NCBI RefSeq assembly: GCF_900109685.1
Contig: NZ_FOBB01000008.1
Span: 248,001-312,000, forward strand
Origin: Chitinophaga rupis
Lineage (GTDB): Bacteria; Bacteroidota; Bacteroidia; Chitinophagales; Chitinophagaceae
Direction: 5' to 3'
Length of the DNA: 64,000 bases
Positions within the stretch are counted from its first letter, which is position 1. The number at the start of each line of letters is the position of its first letter. Shown one piece after another: positions 43,405 through 52,513 of the stretch. A model generated the notes under the pieces. The model had not been told where the DNA came from. It made no database searches and was given only the letters and a program-made list of their open reading frames with translations. The position numbers and the translations under genes are program-made.

Positions 43405-44156
43405 TTTACTAAATATCCTGATTGTTTATAAATAGCTTTTGCTTTGGGTGAATAAAGAAAGCTGTAAAACTTTCTCGCTGCTGCCTCGTGGTTCCCCTTA
43501 GCATTTTTTAATAGTACAGCCGCCTGTTCGATCGGTGGATAATCGCCGGCGTTAAGCTCCACCCATTTACCCTTATCTTTCATCTCTTTTGAAACCACAA
43601 TTGATTTTGCCGTGAAACCTATGTCTGCACTTTGTGTCGCAATGAACTGGCTCGTTTGGGTAATGCTTTCTCCGGTTACCAGTTTAGATGAAACCCGGTT
43701 GTACAGATCATATTTTTTCAGCAGGAACTGTGCTGCGCTGCCATAAGGGGCCGTCTGGGGATTGGCAATAGCAATGCTTTTGATGACGGTATCCTGCAAT
43801 AGCCCCAGGTCGGGTGCAGGCTGGATCTCAGGCCGGACGCTCCACAGCACAAGCACCCCCTGGGCATATACCCGGGGCGGTTCAAGTGCGAAATGAGCAT
43901 CGGCCAATGTCTGAGGGAATTTCGTATCGGCAGATACAAAAATATCAAAAGGCGCATCGTGCATGATCTGCTGCGTAAGCTTACCGGATGCGCCCAGCAC
44001 AACATCAATTTTTGTTGGGTCTGTTTTGTTGAATTCCGTTACCAGGGCCTCTATAGTATATTGCATATTTGCAGCAACGGCTATCGTCAGTGTTGGCTGT
44101 TTGGATGATTGGCACGAAATAAATGCCAGTAAAAAAACAACTGCTATTTTCTTCAT
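43401..44156 (-). CDS. modA: Molybdate-binding lipoprotein of the ABC transporter
   Basis: 251 residues with a lipoprotein-type signal (L-A-F-I-S-C, Cys15) and the ModA core: V-A-A-N-M, V-V-L-G-A-S-G-K-L-T-Q-Q-I, F-D-I-F-V-S-A-D and I-A-N-P-Q-T-A-P-Y-G-S-A-A. The serines and the A-P-Y-G-S-A-A loop line the oxyanion site. First gene of the modABC operon; no promoter or Moco riboswitch was recognised upstream. Confidence 0.94.
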   Translation of the reverse strand: MKKIAVVFLLAFISCQSSKQPTLTIAVAANMQYTIEALVTEFNKTDPTKIDVVLGASGKLTQQIMHDAPFDIFVSADTKFPQTLADAHFALEPPRVYAQGVLVLWSVRPEIQPAPDLGLLQDTVIKSIAIANPQTAPYGSAAQFLLKKYDLYNRVSSKLVTGESITQTSQFIATQSADIGFTAKSIVVSKEMKDKGKWVELNAGDYPPIEQAAVLLKNAKGNHEAAARKFYSFLYSPKAKAIYKQSGYLVK

Positions 44157-44480
44157 GATCTTACTATTTAACCGGCCGTTGTTGTCAATATTACCACATC
44201 AACGGGGATCTTGCTCACAGCCAGCGCTGCACCTCAGAAAAAGTAAATATAGTACCACGCTGCAATTTCGCCTAATCTTTTGTTTAGATCTTGAATTTCA
44301 ACATGGGCCGTTAACGGGTGATTTGAAAGAATGGGCGGGTTATAGCCAACCATTAACACTGACAATATTTCCCCCAATTTTTTAAACCTTTTACTTTTCC
44401 CGGCTGTTATTAACCTGCTATTGTCATTGTGAACATATCCTATCACTCAAAAAACCACTCTTCACCCTCAAACCTTTATT
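44157..44480. other. 324-bp divergent intergenic region between modA and the phosphorylase-like gene
   Basis: This gap must hold two divergent promoters. I found no TAnnTTTG box on either strand, no extended dyad and no open frame with coding character. Confidence 0.6.
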
Positions 44481-45431
44481 ATGAAACGTATTGTATTAAT
44501 TGGTAACAAATCATGGGAAGTTGAACCCATCCTGAATGCCCTGCTGAATAGCACTATCCGTCCGCAGACGCTCCCTAATCCCAGCGAGTTAAACTATCCC
44601 TGGACCTTTCCGCAGGGAACTCCTAAACCCAGGGCCGTGTGGGATAATTTTTCCCAGGCAACCGTAGAACTATGGTGTATCCAGGACATCATGGATCCGC
44701 AGTGGAATCCATCCAGCTCACAGGGCAAACATGCCAGCCTTCCGAAGGTGCTGGCTTACCGGCAGGAGCCGCCTGACCTGGTAGTGGCCATGGGAACCGC
44801 TGCGCTGGGATTGAACGACAGCAATAACAATGGCTGCGTAACCGTAGGCAGTAACATCTTTATCCATAATTTCCATCCTAACGGTGAAAACCCGCAAAGT
44901 AAATGGGATGATCCTGCTCATTTTGAAAAGGTGCTGCCCTCAGCTATTGCTCCGGACTTCTTCAAATTATTAGATACCGCTACTGTTAGCGCAATAGAGT
45001 CAGGGTTATTGAGGCCCTATCTCAATCCATCTCCCAATATTGAGGTGATGAGCGACAAAGACTATATCGGCGTAAGTGTGGTGAATATTACAAACTATGC
45101 AGATTATGCCACCTCTGATACAGCCGGCCTGCAGGCCTTGGCTAACACCGGTAACAAGAAGCCGGTGGGCTCCGTGGAAACCACGCATGGCGTAATACGG
45201 CTGTTATGTGATGCACCTTTTATTTTCATGTCCGGCATTACGGACAGGGAAGGGCATTTTGCGGATGATGTAGATGGAAAAGACGGAAAGGGGAATGTAA
45301 AAACAGCTGCCCAGAACTTTACTGCTGCATTTAACATAGGCGTAAGCCTGAGCCATATGATCCCCAAAATGGCTGCCTATGTAATTGCCGCCGGCCAGCC
45401 CAAAGTTGTAAAGGTGCCTCAGGCCCTTTAA
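44481..45431 (+). CDS. Nucleoside-phosphorylase-fold-like protein of unknown function
   Basis: 316 residues, no signal peptide or membrane segment. The C-terminal part (E-T-T-H-G-V-I-R-L-L, A-P-F-I-F-M-S-G-I-T-D-R-E-G-H-F-A-D-D, then an Ala/Phe-rich helix N-F-T-A-A-F-N-I-G-V-S-L) follows the pattern of PNP/UDP phosphorylases (E before a helix, P-F-x-x-x-R-G-x-S-D, long C-terminal helix). The middle P-P-D-L-V-V-A-M-G-T-A-A-L-G fits the family's central strand. The similarity is weak, and the catalytic Arg and ribose-binding residues are not secure. It is monocistronic, followed by a hairpin. Function not assigned. Confidence 0.5.
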   Translation: MKRIVLIGNKSWEVEPILNALLNSTIRPQTLPNPSELNYPWTFPQGTPKPRAVWDNFSQATVELWCIQDIMDPQWNPSSSQGKHASLPKVLAYRQEPPDLVVAMGTAALGLNDSNNNGCVTVGSNIFIHNFHPNGENPQSKWDDPAHFEKVLPSAIAPDFFKLLDTATVSAIESGLLRPYLNPSPNIEVMSDKDYIGVSVVNITNYADYATSDTAGLQALANTGNKKPVGSVETTHGVIRLLCDAPFIFMSGITDREGHFADDVDGKDGKGNVKTAAQNFTAAFNIGVSLSHMIPKMAAYVIAAGQPKVVKVPQAL

Positions 45432-45439
45432 TATATTAA

Positions 45440-45468
45440 AGAACCGGGAGACAAGCGCTCCCGGTTCT
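45440..45468 (+). terminator. Hairpin after the phosphorylase-like gene
   Basis: agaaccgggag / ctcccggttct, a perfect 11-bp dyad with a 7-nt loop, 8 bp after the stop. The trailing sequence is not a clean T-run. The remainder of the gap to 45712 shows no gene or recognisable promoter. Confidence 0.65.
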
Positions 45469-45712
45469 GATCTTGAGAAATATATTAGATAATTCCGGCA
45501 GAACGTTAATATAACATAATAGTAAAACGGAATGGCTTATTAAGTGCTTGCCATGTAACAGGAAATTGCTAACTTGAGTACACAATAACCATTACTCCAC
45601 AACCACAAGAAGCGCTACTACTTTTCTGTTCTTACCGGCCCCCGGGTATGAAAAACGGTGATGTTTGCGGCCAATATAAGTGAGCATTCGATCATCTTTC
45701 AAATATATAACT

Positions 45713-48100
45713 ATGCTAAAGATCTACCCCTTTTTGCTCTTCCTCCTGCTGGGGATGAGCGCTTATGCCCAAAACTTTTCACTTACACCAGTTTATGCGT
45801 CGCCAGACAGTACACAGATACTGGATTTCCGGTATGGCAAGGTATTAACTGTTAAACAAAACGGCGCCAGCGCCACTTACCGGTTAACGGATGTGGGCAC
45901 CGGCAGCACCGTGGTTATCCCATTTACCGCCAATACCTCTCCTGTGCCGGGCAATCCATATGGGTACATTTTCCGCGGATGGGTAACACCCTACGGGGCG
46001 CTCATTCAGGCGCCGGTGACTTTTATCGACCCTTACACTACTCCCTTATATGAGTATAACCAGGGTACGGTTACACAGCTTTCGCAGGTTACCAATAGCG
46101 TAAGCACAGCGGGCAGCTATGTATTGTGGTCAAGCCCTGATTCTGCCAGCCACGGATTAATATTGCGAAATATGGCCACCCAGCAACAGCAGGTGGTGGT
46201 AGACAGCAGCATTACCGGCGCCGCTGTGGCGGCTAATGGCCTGGTGGCTTATGCTACCGGCAGTAATGCCGCCACGTATCTTTACCGTTACCAGAACGGC
46301 GTAAGCACCTTAACAGACCAGTGGGTGCCGGATTGGCCCAATCCCGATTATCCTCCCCGGTTCTTTGGCATACAAACAGATGGCGAGCGCATTGCATATC
46401 TAAGGAGTCCTGATGAAATAGGCTCCCGTGTTTACCTGTACGACCATGATTCTGTTACCTACCTGATGACACAGGGTGATTATGGAGGGTATGCAGATTT
46501 TCCCATAGCAGACTATTGTGTTCCGTTGGTTAATAATGGTTATGTGGGTGGCATCTATCTGGCTGCACCTTATTTCTATCATGTGCAGGGGCAGGTATAC
46601 ACGCGCGACCGGCAGGGCAATCTGCGTTATGTGCTGCCCATACAAACCAATTCTGCGGTAGGCATCGCCAATATGCTCAATATTTCGCCGCAGGGCGATG
46701 TGGCCGTTGGAGCCAAATCGGGCAATAACTACGCTACCTATATTATTAAACAGGATGGCAGCTCTGTAAAAAAGGTAGCGGATGTAAGCACGCGCGCGTA
46801 TTATGAAGACAGCACCTGGTTTATTGCTACCGACCGTATCCTGTTCTCCGTGAACCTGGATACTACCGCCCAGCATTATATTACACCCATTACCAAACAG
46901 GTATATACCCGTAACCGGGTGCCCATTACGTCGGTTGATTTTCTGCAGCATTATGTAGGTCCGGCCAGCGGCATCGGGCAGCTGGAGAAGATAGAGTTCA
47001 CCACCTTTCCTAAACGGGGTACACTTTCCGGCGCTAATAACCAGCCGGTATCCGCCAGTAATGCCATTTTTACCCGGGCCATGCTGGACTCGCTCAAATA
47101 CAGCGCACCCAGTGTTCCGGGTAAGGATACCATACGCTGGCGTGCTTTTGATGGCATTAACTGGACAAAGGATACAACCATTTATGTTAATATACTGGCG
47201 GCGCCGGATACTATTAAACCATTTGAGCGTAACACATTGGCCGGCACGCCTATCCGCTTCTGGGCCAGTAATTTTAAACAGAACTTTACCGGTAAGCTGG
47301 CCGGCATACGCGTAAACCGGCTGCCGGCATACGGTAAACTGACCATAGGCGGCAAACAGCTCTTTTATGAAAGAAGCCGCGATGTAACGCTGGCAGAGCT
47401 GGACAGCATGTATTATACACCCTATCCCAACATAGTAGGTGTTGACACCTTACAATGGATGGCCTTTAACGGTACCAGCTATACGCCAAATGATACGCCG
47501 GCCATTTTGCGTGTGTATCCGGTGCTGAACACTCCACCCATTTTAAGGACCGTGGAAAGCCAGTACAGCCAGGCCGGTGCGGCAGATACTATACTGATAG
47601 CCAACTATCCGGCGCCGCAGGCACACACGGATGTGATGGCAGTAGTGGATAATTCAAGAATGCTGCCTATAGCGGCTAACCATACTTTCGTAATTGAACC
47701 ATCTACCTACAGCGTGGGTACTCACCAACTGAAGGTGACCTTTAAGCATAAGCTGGACAGTATTAGCATACAGCGAAGCTTTACTATTACCAGCCCGTTT
47801 GCGCCGATGATGGTGGGAGTAGAAAAAGCGGGCCTGTTAGTAGAAAGGGACGTATTAAATGTTTGGCCCAACCCCTTTAGTGAGCAGCTTACGGTAAGCG
47901 GACTGGATGTTAATAGCAGTTATACACTGCGTTTGTATGATGCACAGGGCCGCCTGGTGCTTACAGACCGCTCCTTTAACCAGTCGCGGAAGGTGCTGCT
48001 GCCCGGGCGCAATGCGGTTATTAAAGGAATGTACGTGCTGGAGATCTATGATAATAACAGCAAGACGGTGATAAAGAGCTTAAAGCTGATGCGGTTTTAG
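45713..48100 (+). CDS. T9SS type A surface protein with N-terminal propeller-like and Ig-like domains
   Basis: About 795 residues from ATG 45713, which opens on the signal peptide M-L-K-I-Y-P-F-L-L-F-L-L-L-G-M-S-A-Y-A-Q. An in-frame GTG at 45680 would add 11 polar residues. The N-terminal ~380 residues show repeated short strands (Y-V-L-W-S-S-P, G-L-V-A-Y-A-T-G, R-I-A-Y-L-R-S-P) consistent with a beta-propeller. Two cadherin/Ig-like modules of about 95 residues follow (near 410-505 and 510-605), and the last ~75 residues are a type A T9SS sorting domain (N-V-W-P-N-P-F ... L-R-L-Y-D-A-Q-G-R-L-V). It is exported and probably attached to the surface. No catalytic motif is seen. Confidence 0.85.
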   Translation: MLKIYPFLLFLLLGMSAYAQNFSLTPVYASPDSTQILDFRYGKVLTVKQNGASATYRLTDVGTGSTVVIPFTANTSPVPGNPYGYIFRGWVTPYGALIQAPVTFIDPYTTPLYEYNQGTVTQLSQVTNSVSTAGSYVLWSSPDSASHGLILRNMATQQQQVVVDSSITGAAVAANGLVAYATGSNAATYLYRYQNGVSTLTDQWVPDWPNPDYPPRFFGIQTDGERIAYLRSPDEIGSRVYLYDHDSVTYLMTQGDYGGYADFPIADYCVPLVNNGYVGGIYLAAPYFYHVQGQVYTRDRQGNLRYVLPIQTNSAVGIANMLNISPQGDVAVGAKSGNNYATYIIKQDGSSVKKVADVSTRAYYEDSTWFIATDRILFSVNLDTTAQHYITPITKQVYTRNRVPITSVDFLQHYVGPASGIGQLEKIEFTTFPKRGTLSGANNQPVSASNAIFTRAMLDSLKYSAPSVPGKDTIRWRAFDGINWTKDTTIYVNILAAPDTIKPFERNTLAGTPIRFWASNFKQNFTGKLAGIRVNRLPAYGKLTIGGKQLFYERSRDVTLAELDSMYYTPYPNIVGVDTLQWMAFNGTSYTPNDTPAILRVYPVLNTPPILRTVESQYSQAGAADTILIANYPAPQAHTDVMAVVDNSRMLPIAANHTFVIEPSTYSVGTHQLKVTFKHKLDSISIQRSFTITSPFAPMMVGVEKAGLLVERDVLNVWPNPFSEQLTVSGLDVNSSYTLRLYDAQGRLVLTDRSFNQSRKVLLPGRNAVIKGMYVLEIYDNNSKTVIKSLKLMRF

Positions 48101-48118
48101 AACAACCTGACCTTTTGG

Positions 48119-48151
48119 GGAGCCGTTAGTGAAAAGCTAACGGCTCCTTTG
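48119..48151 (+). terminator. Intrinsic terminator of the T9SS surface protein gene
   Basis: ggagccgttag / ctaacggctcc, a perfect 11-bp dyad with a 7-nt loop and a short T-run, 18 bp after the stop. Confidence 0.88.
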
Positions 48152-48252
48152 TGATATGACATCGGGTAGGTCTTCCTGATAACCAAACAGCATTTGCCCC
48201 TTTGCTTAAAACGGGAAGATTATAATACTATGCCGGTAGGTTTTGAATTTCT

Positions 48253-48260
48253 TAACTTTG
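48253..48260 (+). promoter_or_regulatory. -7 element 4 bp before the AraC start, possibly leaderless
   Basis: TAACTTTG fits TAnnTTTG exactly and ends 4 bp before ATG 48265, so transcription would start at or within a base or two of the start codon. No -33 TTTG lies at 18-20 bp. Confidence 0.5.
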
Positions 48261-48264
48261 CAGA

Positions 48265-49143
48265 ATGCCAAAGAAGATCACGCGTTCGATTTCGGAGTTC
48301 AATAATGACCTGAAGCTAAAAGGGTTCAATGTATTCCAGATAGAGGCTGATAGCGATGCAACACGCATTTACAGCCGGAAGGACTTTTATAAAATTTGCC
48401 TGACCACAGGAAAGAGCATAATAAATTATGCCGACAGGAGCTTTGAGCAGGAGGGAACTATCTTATTTTTCGGCAATCCGCATATCCCTTATTCCTGGGA
48501 AACACTTACCACTACTTATATAGGCTATACGGTTCTTTTTTCTGAAGATTTCTTCCTGATGTCCGATCGTTCGGAAAGTCTGCAAAATTCTCCCCTGTTT
48601 AAGATTGGCGGCACACCAATTCTAAAAATAACAGAGGGCCAGCGGGAGTTCTTAAATACCATCTTTAAAAAGATGATTGAGGAACAGAAAACTGATTACA
48701 CCTATAAGGATGAGCTTATCCGCAACTATATTAACCTGATCATTCACGAAGCCCTGAAACTCCAGCCTTCTGAACATTATGACCAGCACAAAAATGCAGC
48801 TTCCCGGCTTACCGCTGTATTTCTGGAGCTCCTGGAAAGGCAGTTCCCTATTGAAACTACCGACCGTCCCTTACAGTTAAAAACGGCACAGGATTATGCG
48901 AATAATTTACACGTGCATGTCAATTACCTCAACCGCGCTATTAAGGAAGTTACCGGCAAATCCACTACTACGCACATTACCGAACGCATTATTTCTGAAG
49001 CAAAAGCACTTTTGCAGCATACTGACTGGAACATTGCAGATATTGCCATTGCGCTGGGGTTTGAATATCCCACCTATTTCAACAATTTCTTTAAGCGCAT
49101 GACTGGATCAACCCCAACAGCTATCCGGTCTGCTGAAGTTTGA
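48265..49143 (+). CDS. AraC family transcriptional regulator
   Basis: 292 residues: N-terminal cupin-like sensing domain (about 20-160) and C-terminal AraC HTH pair; the second HTH is W-N-I-A-D-I-A-I-A-L-G-F-E-Y-P-T-Y-F-N-N-F-F-K-R split over about 255-280. It precedes, on the same strand, an MFS exporter and an alpha/beta hydrolase and is a likely regulator of both. The ATG is fixed by the upstream -7 element. Confidence 0.93.
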   Translation: MPKKITRSISEFNNDLKLKGFNVFQIEADSDATRIYSRKDFYKICLTTGKSIINYADRSFEQEGTILFFGNPHIPYSWETLTTTYIGYTVLFSEDFFLMSDRSESLQNSPLFKIGGTPILKITEGQREFLNTIFKKMIEEQKTDYTYKDELIRNYINLIIHEALKLQPSEHYDQHKNAASRLTAVFLELLERQFPIETTDRPLQLKTAQDYANNLHVHVNYLNRAIKEVTGKSTTTHITERIISEAKALLQHTDWNIADIAIALGFEYPTYFNNFFKRMTGSTPTAIRSAEV

Positions 49144-49195
49144 AATTCTTAATGATTGGTTTGAGATTCATTAGCACCAGGGCAAAGCCCCGGGG

Positions 49196-49203
49196 TACCT
49201 TTG
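49196..49203 (+). promoter_or_regulatory. -7 element immediately upstream of the MFS gene
   Basis: TACCTTTG fits TAnnTTTG and ends 7 bp before ATG 49211. No -33 element at a normal distance, as for the AraC gene before it, which suggests activation by that regulator. Confidence 0.45.
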
Positions 49204-49210
49204 TGTTGTG

Positions 49211-50461
49211 ATGAATGAAAATATGAAACAACACATCAGTACCGTTGAATTAACGGTTAAACCAGCCTGGAATGCTGTATTTGCTTTAGCGCTTGCAGTA
49301 TCCGGCTTAATCGTTTCGGAGTTTTTACCGGTTAGTTTGCTAACGCCGATGGCAAAAGATCTGAGGATAACAGAAGGCATAGCCGGACAGGCCATCTCAG
49401 TAACAGCTATTGTAGCCATGGTATCAAGCCTGCTGATTGCGGTAATTACGCAACGCATGAACAGGCGCCTGGTTCTATTGGCCTTTTGTGTGCTGCAGAT
49501 CATCTCAAATCTCTTAGTGGCCAATGCACCGGATTTCGCCTTGCTCTTAACCGGACGTGTACTGCTGGGTATTGGCCTCGGTGGTTTCTGGTCAATGGCA
49601 GCAGCAACGGCGTTACGGTTGGTTCCTGCAAACCGGGTATCCAAAGCACTTTCCATCATTTTTAGTGCGGTATCTGTGGCAACAGTGCTGGCGGCGCCAT
49701 TGGGCAGCTATTTAGGCACACACTTAGGCTGGCGTAGTGTGTTTCTGATTGCAGCCGCAATAGGAGGCATAGCTTTTATCTGGCAATTGGCGACACTGCC
49801 TTCGATGCCAACAGACAAGGCAAGGAAGATCAGCGATCTGTTCCGCGTGCTGAAGCGCCCGAACATCAAAGCAGGCATGCTGGCAACCATGTTTGCGTTT
49901 ATTGCTTATGCTACCTTTTTTACCTACCTGCGCCCCTTTCTGGAAACAGTAACCCGTGTAAACGAAAATACACTTTCTACTATCCTTTTAGGCTTTGGCA
50001 TTGCCAACCTGCTTGGTTCAACTTTTTCGCGGTATCTATTGGAATGGAACCTGCTCCGCTCACTGGCGCTTATGCCCTTCATGATGGCCGTTATGGTAAC
50101 CGGCCTGGTAACCTTTGGAAATATTACAGTAGTAGCAGCAGTATTAGTGTCCTTGTGGGCGATGGCGCTGGGGGTAATACAAGTGGGCTGGACAGCCTGG
50201 CTTACCAAAACCATCCCCGATGAAGCGGAAAGCGGCGGTGGCATTCAAATAGCGGTTATCCAGCTGGCTATTACTGCAGGTGCAGCTTTTGGCGGCATAC
50301 TCTATGATTACACAGGCGCAAAAGGAGTATTTACCAGCAGTGGCATTTTTGCCCTTATTGCAGCACTGGTAGTCCTGCTTGCTTTCCGGAGGTCGTCGAA
50401 CCGGGTGAACAATGCCGGACAATCGCATAAGGGACAATGTGCAACAAAGCTGGTTGCTTAA
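49211..50461 (+). CDS. MFS transporter, DHA1/arabinose-efflux-like
   Basis: 416 residues from ATG 49211 (a GTG one codon earlier is less likely). Twelve membrane segments; the motif A-like loop R-M-N-R-R-L-V-L after segment 2 and L-L-T-G-R-V-L-L-G-I-G-L-G-G-F-W-S-M in segment 4 are typical of the DHA1 drug/sugar efflux group. Substrate unknown. It lies between the AraC gene and the hydrolase gene. Confidence 0.9.
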   Translation: MNENMKQHISTVELTVKPAWNAVFALALAVSGLIVSEFLPVSLLTPMAKDLRITEGIAGQAISVTAIVAMVSSLLIAVITQRMNRRLVLLAFCVLQIISNLLVANAPDFALLLTGRVLLGIGLGGFWSMAAATALRLVPANRVSKALSIIFSAVSVATVLAAPLGSYLGTHLGWRSVFLIAAAIGGIAFIWQLATLPSMPTDKARKISDLFRVLKRPNIKAGMLATMFAFIAYATFFTYLRPFLETVTRVNENTLSTILLGFGIANLLGSTFSRYLLEWNLLRSLALMPFMMAVMVTGLVTFGNITVVAAVLVSLWAMALGVIQVGWTAWLTKTIPDEAESGGGIQIAVIQLAITAGAAFGGILYDYTGAKGVFTSSGIFALIAALVVLLAFRRSSNRVNNAGQSHKGQCATKLVA

Positions 50462-50525
50462 AAGAATTGATTGTTCTAAAAATGCCCGTACGGTTTGGAT
50501 TATAAACAAAAGCTCAAAACTAAAG

Positions 50526-51620
50526 ATGAAAAAAATAACAGTACTGGTGCTTGTCTTCTTAATGGTATTAGGGCAGGCTTATACACAAACCTCACAAAAG
50601 GAAAAAACAAAAGATATGAAACAAACAGACCATTATACCTTTCCGCTGAGTGATAAGGTAACCCGTGAAAAAGTATCGTTTAAAAACCGTTACGGGATTA
50701 CCCTGGTGGCTGATCTTTACCTGCCGGAAAACCGTGGTAGTGAACCTTTGGCTGCACTGGCCATTAGCGGCCCGTTTGGAGCAGTAAAAGAACAGTCCTC
50801 CGGATTGTACGCACAAACGATGGCGGAGCGGGGTTTTGCTACCCTTGCCTTTGACCCTTCCTATACTGGTGAAAGCGGAGGTGAACCCCGCAATGTTACT
50901 TCACCGGAGATTAATACGGAAGATTTCAGCGCAGCAGTAGATTTCCTGGGGCTGCAACCTGCTGTTGACAGGGACCGCATTGGCATCATCGGTATTTGTG
51001 GTTTTGCAGGCATGGCACTGAATGCTGCTGCTGTGGACAAACGCGTGAAAGCCGTTGCAACCACCAGTATGTATGATATGTCGCGGGTGATGGCAAAAGG
51101 TTATTATGATAAGCTTACCATTGAACAACGCACTCAAATGCTGGAACAAATGAGCCGGCAACGTTGGGAAGATGCAAAGAACGGAACACCCGCTCCCGGC
51201 CCACGCATTTTACCTGAGAAGCTGAAAGGCGGCGAGCCTCAGTTTGTTGTGGATTATTTTAATTACTACCGGACCCCACGGGGCTTTCATAAAAACTCAC
51301 CCAATTCAAACGGTGCATGGAATGCTACCAATGCGCTGTCGTTTATGAATATGCCGCTGCTTACTTACATTAAAGAGATCTCACCCCGTCCGGTTTTGCT
51401 GATTGCCGGTGAAAATGCACACTCCAGGTATTTCAGTGAAGATGCTTATAAAACAGCCGCTGAGCCAAAAGAGCTAATGATTATCCCAAATGCCAGTCAC
51501 GTTGATTTGTATGACAGGGTAAACATCATCCCATTTGATAAGTTAACATCATTTTTCAACAGGTATCTGAGAACAGGTAAGGCTAATACGCCGGCAAAAA
51601 GTGTTGCCGCCAATTATTAA
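50526..51620 (+). CDS. Exported alpha/beta hydrolase with Cys nucleophile (dienelactone-hydrolase-like)
   Basis: About 364 residues from ATG 50526, chosen because M-K-K-I-T-V-L-V-L-V-F-L-M-V-L-G opens a signal peptide; a longer frame from 50412 would overlap the MFS gene. The nucleophile elbow is G-I-C-G-F-A-G with C158 in place of Ser, as in the dienelactone hydrolase group. A late D/H pair (N-A-S-H-V-D) supplies the His. It ends at a good terminator and follows the MFS gene by 64 bp. The substrate is unknown. Confidence 0.87.
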   Translation: MKKITVLVLVFLMVLGQAYTQTSQKEKTKDMKQTDHYTFPLSDKVTREKVSFKNRYGITLVADLYLPENRGSEPLAALAISGPFGAVKEQSSGLYAQTMAERGFATLAFDPSYTGESGGEPRNVTSPEINTEDFSAAVDFLGLQPAVDRDRIGIIGICGFAGMALNAAAVDKRVKAVATTSMYDMSRVMAKGYYDKLTIEQRTQMLEQMSRQRWEDAKNGTPAPGPRILPEKLKGGEPQFVVDYFNYYRTPRGFHKNSPNSNGAWNATNALSFMNMPLLTYIKEISPRPVLLIAGENAHSRYFSEDAYKTAAEPKELMIIPNASHVDLYDRVNIIPFDKLTSFFNRYLRTGKANTPAKSVAANY

Positions 51621-51648
51621 CCCTGTTTATCACTGGTTTATATTACCT

Positions 51649-51683
51649 GGCTAGCCATTCTTTCGGGAATGGCTGGCCTTTTG
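51649..51683 (+). terminator. Intrinsic terminator of the hydrolase gene
   Basis: ggctagccattc / gaatggctggcc stem (11 of 12 paired) with a 6-nt loop and TTTT, 29 bp after the stop. The remaining gap to 51817 carries a 10-bp direct repeat tatttttagc (51760-51769 and 51787-51796) upstream of the sigma gene but no clear TAnnTTTG promoter. Confidence 0.88.
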
Positions 51684-51817
51684 TGCAAATAGTGTAACTA
51701 TATCCAGGCAGGAAGCATTGTATTTAAAGTTTCCACTTTCCCGCTCCGGAGATTGCTGGTATTTTTAGCCGTAGAAATTTTTTTTCTATTTTTAGCGCGG
51801 TCAAAGTCTGCGCTATA

Positions 51818-52513
51818 TTGTCTGACAGTTTCCTACATACAGAGAAAGATATTTTCCAACAGATTGCTAACGGGGATCACGATGCCTTTACCCGGTTGGT
51901 GGATAGGTATTGGAATAACCTGTATGGGCAGGCTATTGCTTACCTGAAAGACTCTCATAAGGCCCAGGATGTGGTGCAGGAAGTATTTCTGACCATTTGG
52001 AAGAACCGCAGATCCCTCTCAGACATAGAACGGCCGGAGCATTATTTATATACGATGGCCAGGAACAGGATATTAAGTGAATTTAGAAAGAAGCTGCTGA
52101 TTCCGATTCCGAATAGTATGGAGCAGCTGCAAACGGCAGCCGATTCCCCGGCCGATGAGCAGCTGTCTGCCAAACAGCTCCTGGAGCTGGCGCAAACGGT
52201 GGTAAACCAGATGCCGCCACAGCGCCGGGCGGTTTTTGAGCTGAGCCGGCATGAAGGGTTAAAGTATGAGGAGATTGCGGCGCGGCTGGGAATTTCCCGT
52301 GAAACAGTGAAAGGCCATATGGTAAAGGCCCTGGCACAGGTGCGAACCTTTATGCGGCATGCCCTGCGGCTGCTGTTCCAAATTTTTTTTAAAGGGAGCA
52401 ACCCTCTTTTGACGTTTGCGCGTCTTTATACTATATGCACACCGACGAATTCAAGGAGCTATTGGAAAAATACCTGGATGACAGGATTACGCCGGACGAA
52501 CACCGGCGGCTAA
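51818..52513 (+). CDS. ECF sigma factor, ORF running past its paralogue's end and into FecR
   Basis: Region 2 (about 10-80: F-T-R-L-V-D-R-Y-W-N-N-L-Y and D-V-V-Q-E-V-F-L-T-I-W) and region 4 (about 120-175: Q-M-P-P-Q-R-R-A-V-F-E-L-S and Y-E-E-I-A-A-R-L-G-I-S-R-E-T-V-K) are complete. The start is TTG 51818; no in-frame ATG precedes region 2, and only ATT codons lie upstream. The frame passes through eight T residues (52383-52390) and continues 41 residues of non-sigma character, overlapping FecR by 79 bp. One extra T there would create a TAA after I-F-F, at the position where the paralogue at 25.0 kb ends in N-F-F. The functional end is therefore uncertain. Confidence 0.85.
   Translation: MSDSFLHTEKDIFQQIANGDHDAFTRLVDRYWNNLYGQAIAYLKDSHKAQDVVQEVFLTIWKNRRSLSDIERPEHYLYTMARNRILSEFRKKLLIPIPNSMEQLQTAADSPADEQLSAKQLLELAQTVVNQMPPQRRAVFELSRHEGLKYEEIAARLGISRETVKGHMVKALAQVRTFMRHALRLLFQIFFKGSNPLLTFARLYTICTPTNSRSYWKNTWMTGLRRTNTGG

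Noticed and set aside
43401..44480. Molybdenum-cofactor riboswitch upstream of modA
   Set aside because: No extended conserved stem set was found in 44157-44480.
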